DNA of 7,599 nt from Muribaculaceae bacterium. GTDB taxonomy: Bacteria; Bacteroidota; Bacteroidia; Bacteroidales; Muribaculaceae. The notes under the pieces are model-generated. The model did no database searches. It was not told the origin of the DNA and worked only from the letters and a program-made list of their open reading frames with translations. Positions 1-5,111 of this stretch are shown here, piece by piece (the first letter of the stretch is position 1; each line of letters begins with the position of its first letter). Made by a program: the position numbers and the translations under genes. The stretch covers positions 1-7,599 of the forward strand of contig JAIDUY010000299.1 in the NCBI GenBank assembly GCA_029059965.1, read 5' to 3'.

Positions 1-2
1 TT

Positions 3-164
3 GTCGCGGGCGGGCTTGACGAAATCGCCCAGCACTTCTTCACCGTCGGTCGTGCCGCCGACCCCTTCGACCTTATCGCCGATGCCACGGGCATCGCTGT
101 GGCTTTCTTCGCCGCGCCGCCCGCAGTACGCGCGGTGGTCAACGGCGCCAGAAGGCGGAAGTGA
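3..164 (+). CDS. VanZ-family membrane protein, C-terminal fragment (5' end outside window)
   Basis: This is an open frame with no start inside the window; it runs from base 3 to a TGA at 162-164 and gives the last 53 residues of a protein. It begins VAGGLDEIAQHFF and continues with R17, D20-PFD-L24, ADATG (26-30) and a hydrophobic stretch, ending in a basic tail, GARRRK. The pattern of an acidic residue and Q (D6, E7, Q10), an R about seven residues later, then D..DL.AD..G before a membrane segment, is the conserved C-terminal signature of VanZ-like proteins. These are small polytopic membrane proteins named after a teicoplanin-resistance factor; most bacterial members have no established role. 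The last 26 bases overlap the 3' end of trkH on the other strand. The family call rests on one motif region, so an unrelated membrane protein remains possible. The coding frame itself is well supported by its composition and natural end. Confidence 0.72.
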   Translation, partial: VAGGLDEIAQHFFTVGRAADPFDLIADATGIAVAFFAAPPAVRAVVNGARRRK

Positions 165-1620
165 ACAGAACCAGAACAGTAAAGATTTCGAGACGTCCCG
201 TCAGCATCAGCAGGCTCAGCACCCACTTGGCAAAGTCGGGCAGGAGGTCGTAGCTGCCGCCGAAGCCCGTCACACCGGCACCGAGACCTGTGTTGGAGAT
301 GCACGAGAATGCAGAGAAGAAGGCGTCGATGATGGGTACCCCGCAAGCGGCCAGGGCGATGCCGCCCGCCACGACGAGCATCATGTAAATGCACAGGAAA
401 GCGATTACCTTGGTGACAAGGTCGGGACTGACCACCTTTTCGTTGACTTTGACCGACAGAATCGAGTTGGGATAGATGCAGCGGTACAGCTCGTTGCGGG
501 CGTTTTTCATAAGATAGAGTATGCGGTCTATCTTTGCGCCGCCGCTGGTACTGCCGGCGCAGGCGCCGAAGAACATCATCACGAATGTCAAAGCGAGCAC
601 CAGCGGGCCCCATGCCTCGAAGTTGGTGACCGTGAAGCCCGTCGACGTTATCGTGGACACAATCTGGAACAGGGGGTCGATGGTGACGTCGGTCCAGTCG
701 TTCATCTGTCCGCGATAGGCTATGGTGACTGCGAACACCAGCAGGAAGGCGCCGATGATGCCGATGTAGGAGCGCAGCACGTCGTTGCGCCGCAGCGCGT
801 TGACATCGCCGCGCAGTCCCTTGTATATCAAGCCGAAATTGACACCGCCGAGGAACATGAACACAATGAGCACCACTTTGACGTAGATGGAGTCGTGCCA
901 TGCGCCGATGCCTTCGTTGTGGGTCGAGTAGCCGCCGGTGGATATGGCGCCGAAGGCGTGGCAAACGCTCTCGAACAGGTTCATCGGGCCGGCCCACAGC
1001 AGACCTATCAGTATGAGGGTGAGCGATATGTATATCAGCCACAAGGCCTTGGCGGTCTGGCTGATGCGCGGCCGGATTTTGTCGTGGGTGATTCCGGTGA
1101 CCTCGGCGTTGAACATCTGCATGCCGCCCGAATGGTTGAGCATGGGGATGACGGCGAGGGTGAACAGGATGATACCCATGCCGCCTATCCACTGCATCAT
1201 GGCGCGCCACAGATGCACGCCATGGCTCATGCCGTCGACGCTGGTGAGAACCGAGGCTCCCGTGGTTGTGAAGCCCGACATGGCCTCGAAAAATGCATCC
1301 GAGAACGACAGCGGGCGCGAGCAGAAAAGGAAGGGAATCAGGCCGAAGAACGAGAACACCACCCAGACCGAGGCCGTGAGCAGGAATCCGTCGCGCTTGC
1401 CCATGTGCGACAGCTTGGGGCGTGCCGTCCGCGCCAGCACCATGCCGGTGAGCAGCGTCACAGCGGCGGTGGATGCGAACGGAATCCAGTCGCTCTCGCC
1501 GTAGAGGGCGCTCACGCCGGCGGGAAAGAGCAGGAATATGCCCTCTATGCCAAGCAGCCAGCCCACAATGCGCTGGAGCATAGGCAGGTTGAGGAGTCGG
1601 CGTTTGTTGGCGCTAAGCAT
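139..1620 (-). CDS. trkH: Trk-type potassium uptake channel subunit TrkH
   Basis: This 493-residue protein is the K+-conducting membrane subunit of the Trk system and works with cytoplasmic TrkA. The four pore-loop repeats of the SKT superfamily are all present, each with the filter glycine: TTTGAS (118-123), STGGYST (227-233), TSTGFTV (325-331) and SNTGLGAG (442-449). The glycine-rich intramembrane gating loop after repeat 3 reads GACAGSTSGGAK (352-363). The C-terminus GRLEIFTVLVLF..FWRR is the usual TrkH ending, so the protein is complete, and its length is normal for the family. I chose the ATG at 1618-1620, one base after the trkA stop. An in-frame ATG at 1662 would add 14 residues encoded inside trkA with no family character; an ATG at 1581 is also possible. 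It is the last gene of the operon, and its stop lies inside the convergent VanZ-like gene. No terminator with a U-run is visible at its 3' end. Confidence 0.96.
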   Translation of the reverse strand: MLSANKRRLLNLPMLQRIVGWLLGIEGIFLLFPAGVSALYGESDWIPFASTAAVTLLTGMVLARTARPKLSHMGKRDGFLLTASVWVVFSFFGLIPFLFCSRPLSFSDAFFEAMSGFTTTGASVLTSVDGMSHGVHLWRAMMQWIGGMGIILFTLAVIPMLNHSGGMQMFNAEVTGITHDKIRPRISQTAKALWLIYISLTLILIGLLWAGPMNLFESVCHAFGAISTGGYSTHNEGIGAWHDSIYVKVVLIVFMFLGGVNFGLIYKGLRGDVNALRRNDVLRSYIGIIGAFLLVFAVTIAYRGQMNDWTDVTIDPLFQIVSTITSTGFTVTNFEAWGPLVLALTFVMMFFGACAGSTSGGAKIDRILYLMKNARNELYRCIYPNSILSVKVNEKVVSPDLVTKVIAFLCIYMMLVVAGGIALAACGVPIIDAFFSAFSCISNTGLGAGVTGFGGSYDLLPDFAKWVLSLLMLTGRLEIFTVLVLFTSAFWRR

Positions 1621-1621
1621 A

Positions 1622-2956
1622 TCAGTTGAACATTTTCTCCACCTTGTGCAGCGAGCCTGCAAGGCAGAAGACCACGACGCGGTCGCCCGCCTGGAGCACG
1701 GTACCGCCTGTAATGAGCATACCCTCGCCGTTGCGTATCAGGCCGGCGAGTGTCATCTGGCGCGAGAGTTTCAGGTCCTTGACGGGGGTGCCGGCGAGCT
1801 TCGACTTGGGCTTGATTTCGAGCTCGGCGACCTCGGCGTCGGCAAGGGCGAGGCACTTGCTGGTGCTCGAATCGGCGTCGAGAAGCAGCTGGAATATGGA
1901 GCTCGAGGCCAGCAGTTTCTTGTTCACCACAGTGCCGATGTTGAGGTTCTCGGCCTGCGAGATAAACTGTATGTTCTCGACGTTGGCAATCGTTTTCTTG
2001 ACGCCCATCTCCTTTGCCGTCAGGCAAGTAAGGATGTTTGCCTCAGAGCTGTCGGTCAAGGCGGCGAAAGCGTCGAACTCGTCGATGCCTATGTCGGCAA
2101 GGAGCTCGGTGTCGCGGGCGTCGCCGTGGATAATCTCGCAGTCGGGACACTTCTGCGGCAGCTTGCGGCACAGTTCGAGGTCTTTCTCGATAATTTTGAA
2201 GCGGAAACGGTCGCCGGCGAGGTTGACCAGGCGTATGGCCATCTTCGAGCCGCCCATGATGAGGACGCGGCGGATGCGGTGCTCGGTCTTGCCGCACATG
2301 CCGGGCAGGTCGCCGATGTGCTCGCGTGTGGTGGTGAAGTAGAGGATGTCGCCCACCTGCATGTAGTCGTCGCCGCGCGGGATGATGGTCTCGTGGTTGC
2401 GCTTGATGGCCGCGACGTGGAAGTTGCGGTGTCCGAAGGCGAAGTCCTTGAGCTGTATTCCGGCCAGGGGTGCGCCCTCGCGGAGCTTGACGCCCGCCAG
2501 CATGATGCATCCGTCGTGGAGCTCGAACCAGTTGCGGGCCCAGGAGCGGCGCAGCGATGTGATGATTTCCTCGGCGGCGAGATGCTCGGGATAGATGACC
2601 CTGTCGACGCCCATGTGACGCACGTGGGCGGCGTTGGACGGGTTCATGAAGTCGTAGGTATCGATGCGCGCCACCGTTGTCTGTGCTCCGAGATTCTTGG
2701 CTATTGAGCAGGCCACTATGTTGTTGCTCTCGTAGGGGGTGACGGCTATGAAGAGGTCGCAGTCGCCGGCACCGGCCTCGCGCAGTGCGGCGAAGGATGT
2801 CGGATTGCCCACGACGGTCATAAGGTTATAGTTGGCGTCGAGCGATGCCAGCTTCTCCTGGTCGGTGTCGAGCAGCAGGATGTCCTGTTCCTCGTTCGAA
2901 AGGAGCTTTGCGAGGTGCGAGCCTACTTCTCCGGCTCCGGCAATCACTATCTTCAT
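1622..2956 (-). CDS. trkA: Trk system potassium uptake regulatory subunit TrkA
   Basis: This 444-residue cytoplasmic protein binds nucleotides and gates TrkH. It has the duplicated RCK layout of full-length TrkA. The first RCK_N Rossmann domain starts at residue 1 with GAGEVG (7-12) and an acidic D30 at the end of strand 2, followed by a first TrkA_C domain at about 144-225. The second RCK_N begins near 230 and contains IIHGDARD (275-282); a second TrkA_C fills about 367-444. The second dinucleotide loop is degenerate (MGGSKMA, 234-240), lacking the final glycine of GxGxxG. This suggests that the two halves bind different ligands or that only one binds well. The start is the ATG at 2954-2956, giving MKIVIAGAGEVG. 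The frame is open further upstream, but that part overlaps dxs and has the composition of an out-of-frame shadow. The ATG overlaps the dxs stop as ATGA, consistent with translational coupling. Confidence 0.97.
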   Translation of the reverse strand: MKIVIAGAGEVGSHLAKLLSNEEQDILLLDTDQEKLASLDANYNLMTVVGNPTSFAALREAGAGDCDLFIAVTPYESNNIVACSIAKNLGAQTTVARIDTYDFMNPSNAAHVRHMGVDRVIYPEHLAAEEIITSLRRSWARNWFELHDGCIMLAGVKLREGAPLAGIQLKDFAFGHRNFHVAAIKRNHETIIPRGDDYMQVGDILYFTTTREHIGDLPGMCGKTEHRIRRVLIMGGSKMAIRLVNLAGDRFRFKIIEKDLELCRKLPQKCPDCEIIHGDARDTELLADIGIDEFDAFAALTDSSEANILTCLTAKEMGVKKTIANVENIQFISQAENLNIGTVVNKKLLASSSIFQLLLDADSSTSKCLALADAEVAELEIKPKSKLAGTPVKDLKLSRQMTLAGLIRNGEGMLITGGTVLQAGDRVVVFCLAGSLHKVEKMFN

Positions 2957-4860
2957 CGCCCGGCCGTTTTGAGGATTGTACTGTAGATGCTGTCGGGGTC
3001 GAATCCGCACATGAGGTGCTGCTCGGCGGGGGTGGCCTGCGGGATGAAGCGGTCGGGAATGCCGAGGCGCACCACCTTGACGCCGGGAGCGTGGTCGGCC
3101 ATCCATTCGGCCACGGCTCCACCGAGGCCGCCGTTTACGGTGCCGTCCTCGACGGTGATGACGGGCTTGCCTTTGGCTGCCACGCGGCGGAGTATGTCCG
3201 TGTCGAGGGGCTTGAGGAATACCATGTCGGTCACTTCGGCCTCGACGCCGTCGGCTGCGGCGCGTTCTGCTGCCGCAAGGGCGTCGTCGGAGACGGGACC
3301 GAGGGTGAGGACGGTGATGTCAGCGCCCTCGCGGAGCGTCTCTCCCCTGCCCTCCTCGACGAGGTGCATCTCGTTGCGCCAGTCGACGAGCTTGCCGCTG
3401 CCTCGCGGATAGCGTATGGCGAAGGGGCCGTGATCGGTGGTGGCGGCTGTGAAGAGGAGGTTGCGCAGGGCGTGCTCGTCGCGCGGAGCGGCTATGGTCA
3501 TGCCGGGGACGGTCCGCAGATAGGCAAGGTCGTAGGCGCCGTGGTGGGTGGCGCCGTCCTCGCCGACGAGTCCGGCGCGGTCTATGCAGAATGTTACGGG
3601 CAGGCGGTGCAGTGCCACGTCGTGGATGATGTGGTCGTAGCCGCGCTGCAGGAAGCTCGAGTAGATGGCCGCGAAGGGCTTCATGCCGTCCTTGGCGAGG
3701 CCTCCGGCGAAGGTGACGGCATGGCCTTCGGATATGCCGACGTCGAAGACGCGCTCGGGAATCTCTGCCTGCAGTGTGCTTACCGAGGTGCCGCTGAGCA
3801 TGGCTGCCGTGATGGCGACAATCCTGTCGTCCTTGCGGGCGAGTTCGAGAAGGGTGTTGCCGAAAACGTCCTGATATTTGAGGGGCTTGCCTTCGGTGTT
3901 ACCCGTGGCGCGGCGGCCTGTCTCGGGGTCGAAGCGGCCGGGGGCGTGCCAGTGTGCGGGGTCGGCCTCGGCGGGGGCGTATCCTTTGCCCTTGATGGTG
4001 CGCAGATGCAGGATACGCGGGCCTTCCATGTCGCGTATGTCGCTGAGCACACGCACTATCTCGGTGACATCGTGGCCGTCGAAAGGTCCGAAATAGCGTA
4101 TGTTGAGACCCTCGAAGATATTCTGCTGGCGTGTGAGAAGGCTCTTGAGGCTGTTGTTGAAGCGGAGCATGGCGCCGCGTCGGCGGTCGCTGACGAGGTG
4201 CAAGCGGCGCATGAGCTTGAATGCCTTGTAACGCAGGTCGTTGTACTTGCGCGATGTCGTCATGCGCGACAGGTAGGAGTTGAGGGAGCCTACGTTATTG
4301 TCGATGCTCATGTCGTTGTCGTTGAGGACGATGAGCAGGTTGTTCGGGGTGTTGGCGGCGTTGTTTATGCCCTCGAAGGCAAGGCCGCCGCTGATGGAAG
4401 CGTCGCCGACGATGGCCACGACGTTGCGCCTGGGGGTCTCGTTCTTGAGCCGCGAGGCTATGGCCATGCCCAGCGCAGCCGAGATGGAGTTCGAGGCGTG
4501 CCCGGCGGCGAAGGTGTCGTACTCGCTTTCGTCGGGGTTGGGGAAGCCGCTCAGGCCGTCCTTGCGGCGGTTGCCGGCGAAGGATTCGCGGCGGCCGGTC
4601 AGGAGCTTGTGACCGTAGGCCTGATGGCCGACGTCCCACACCAGACGGTCGTCCGGGGTGTCGAACACATAGTGCAGGGCAACTGTCAGTTCGACGGCGC
4701 CCATGCTGGACGCGAAGTGGCCGGGATTGTCCGCAAGACTATATATCAAAAACTTACGGATTTCCTCGCAAAGCTGCGGCAGACTATCCACCGGAAGCTT
4801 GCGCAGGTCGGCAGGCGAATTTATGGTGTCGAGCAGAGGAGTTTCGGGCAAAACGCTCAT
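2953..4860 (-). CDS. dxs: 1-deoxy-D-xylulose-5-phosphate synthase
   Basis: This 635-residue enzyme condenses pyruvate with D-glyceraldehyde 3-phosphate to give DXP and CO2, using thiamine diphosphate and Mg2+. DXP feeds the MEP isoprenoid pathway and thiamine and pyridoxal phosphate synthesis. The N-terminal domain has GHFASS with H48, DVGHQAYGHKLLTGRR (76-91), the Mg/ThDP motif GDAS (152-155) and LNDNDMSI (179-186). The transketolase-like pyrimidine-binding domain has VGISEGHAVTF (374-384) with the catalytic glutamate E378. R406 lies in FLQRGYD, and DGATHHGAYD (435-444) carries the substrate-site pair D435 and H439. RYPRG is at 483-487, and a C-terminal transketolase domain follows. The length is normal (the E. 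coli enzyme is about 620). Two details differ from the E. coli sequence: GDA for GDG and SEGH for AEQH. The ATG at 4858-4860 overlaps the stop of the small upstream gene, and its own stop overlaps the trkA start. Confidence 0.98.
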   Translation of the reverse strand: MSVLPETPLLDTINSPADLRKLPVDSLPQLCEEIRKFLIYSLADNPGHFASSMGAVELTVALHYVFDTPDDRLVWDVGHQAYGHKLLTGRRESFAGNRRKDGLSGFPNPDESEYDTFAAGHASNSISAALGMAIASRLKNETPRRNVVAIVGDASISGGLAFEGINNAANTPNNLLIVLNDNDMSIDNNVGSLNSYLSRMTTSRKYNDLRYKAFKLMRRLHLVSDRRRGAMLRFNNSLKSLLTRQQNIFEGLNIRYFGPFDGHDVTEIVRVLSDIRDMEGPRILHLRTIKGKGYAPAEADPAHWHAPGRFDPETGRRATGNTEGKPLKYQDVFGNTLLELARKDDRIVAITAAMLSGTSVSTLQAEIPERVFDVGISEGHAVTFAGGLAKDGMKPFAAIYSSFLQRGYDHIIHDVALHRLPVTFCIDRAGLVGEDGATHHGAYDLAYLRTVPGMTIAAPRDEHALRNLLFTAATTDHGPFAIRYPRGSGKLVDWRNEMHLVEEGRGETLREGADITVLTLGPVSDDALAAAERAAADGVEAEVTDMVFLKPLDTDILRRVAAKGKPVITVEDGTVNGGLGGAVAEWMADHAPGVKVVRLGIPDRFIPQATPAEQHLMCGFDPDSIYSTILKTAGR

Positions 4861-5024
4861 TTCTTGACGTATTTTTTATACATAGGCACGAACACAATGA
4901 TGCCGGAGGCTACAATTATGAAAATCGTGTACAATGTCAGCGGAGCATGAGCCACGATATAGCACACGAGGCCGAACCAGAGCAGTCCGAGAATGATGAA
5001 CCGTATGAGTACTGACGTTTTCAT
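4857..5024 (-). CDS. small two-helix membrane protein, first gene of the dxs-trkAH operon
   Basis: This 55-codon gene runs from the ATG at 5022-5024 to a TGA at 4857-4859. The protein starts MKTSVLIRF, has a hydrophobic segment at about 8-25 (IRFIILGLLWFGLVCYIV), a short linker AHAPLT, a second hydrophobic segment at about 31-47 (LYTIFIIVASGIIVFV), and a basic tail MYKKYVKK. This predicts a helical hairpin, probably with both ends in the cytoplasm given the basic tail. Three things support it as a real gene: the ATGA overlap with dxs, matching the overlap between dxs and trkA; a consensus promoter 17 bases upstream; and a hydrophobic composition confined to this frame. I do not recognise a named family. 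It could be a conserved small membrane protein of the phylum, a partner of TrkH, or a leader cistron that couples translation into dxs. The 77-residue frame at 4876-5109 on the same strand covers most of it but crosses the promoter and lacks protein-like character. Confidence 0.78.
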   Translation of the reverse strand: MKTSVLIRFIILGLLWFGLVCYIVAHAPLTLYTIFIIVASGIIVFVPMYKKYVKK

Positions 5025-5040
5025 TGGAGCGTGTTTGGCG

Positions 5041-5072
5041 CAAAATTAGCAAAAATTTGGCGCGCGGACAAA
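5041..5072 (-). promoter_or_regulatory. Bacteroidota-type promoter of the small-ORF-dxs-trkA-trkH operon
   Basis: Read on the minus strand, a TTTG (-33 element, 5072-5069) is followed after exactly 20 bases by TAATTTTG (5048-5041), a full match to the Bacteroidota -7 consensus TAnnTTTG. Transcription would start near 5037, leaving a leader of about 12-13 bases before the ATG at 5024. No Shine-Dalgarno sequence is visible, which is usual in this phylum. It is the only good promoter match I found upstream of the four-gene operon. The start site is inferred from the consensus, not measured. Confidence 0.72.
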
Positions 5073-5087
5073 AAAATACTATCTTTG
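5056..5087 (+). promoter_or_regulatory. Bacteroidota-type promoter of the NAGPA-family gene
   Basis: TTTG (5056-5059) is followed by 20 bases and then TATCTTTG (5080-5087), matching the -33 and -7 consensus of the Bacteroidota primary sigma factor. The expected start is near 5091, giving a leader of about 21 bases before the ATG at 5112. The leader is pyrimidine- and A-rich with no Shine-Dalgarno sequence, and an A-run follows the start codon. The promoter overlaps the divergent operon promoter; each -33 element lies inside the spacer of the other. Confidence 0.75.
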
Positions 5088-5111
5088 CACCTATACTAAC
5101 CATTCTCAACC

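Noticed and set aside
80..96. 7-bp hairpin (CGATGCC/GGCATCG, 3-base loop) as a possible trkH terminator
   Set aside because: It lies within the VanZ-like coding frame (codons for ADATGIA), is short, and has no U-run on either strand.
1..1629. Long plus-strand frame (542 codons) antisense to trkH
   Set aside because: Its product is rich in H, E, G and A and without domain character. The opposite strand is plainly TrkH. It is a by-product of GC-biased third positions.
1621..1662. Upstream ATG at 1662 as the trkH start
   Set aside because: The extra 14 residues (MQARCTRWRKCSTD) are encoded inside the trkA 3' end and look like a frame-shifted reading of it. The ATG at 1620, one base after the trkA stop, is more natural.
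1538..2707. 389-codon plus-strand frame antisense to trkA
   Set aside because: It covers a well-defined TrkA, crosses the trkA/trkH junction and has no recognisable domain.
2845..4950. 701-codon plus-strand frame antisense to dxs and the end of the small membrane-protein gene
   Set aside because: The composition (V, A, G, E, H) mirrors the complementary strand of C-rich codons, and no motif is seen. The minus strand carries a complete Dxs with all catalytic motifs.
4876..5109. 77-codon minus-strand frame upstream of dxs
   Set aside because: It runs through both divergent promoters, uses a different frame from the hydrophobic 55-residue protein, and has a mixed, unstructured composition. The 4857-5024 frame fits the operon junctions better.
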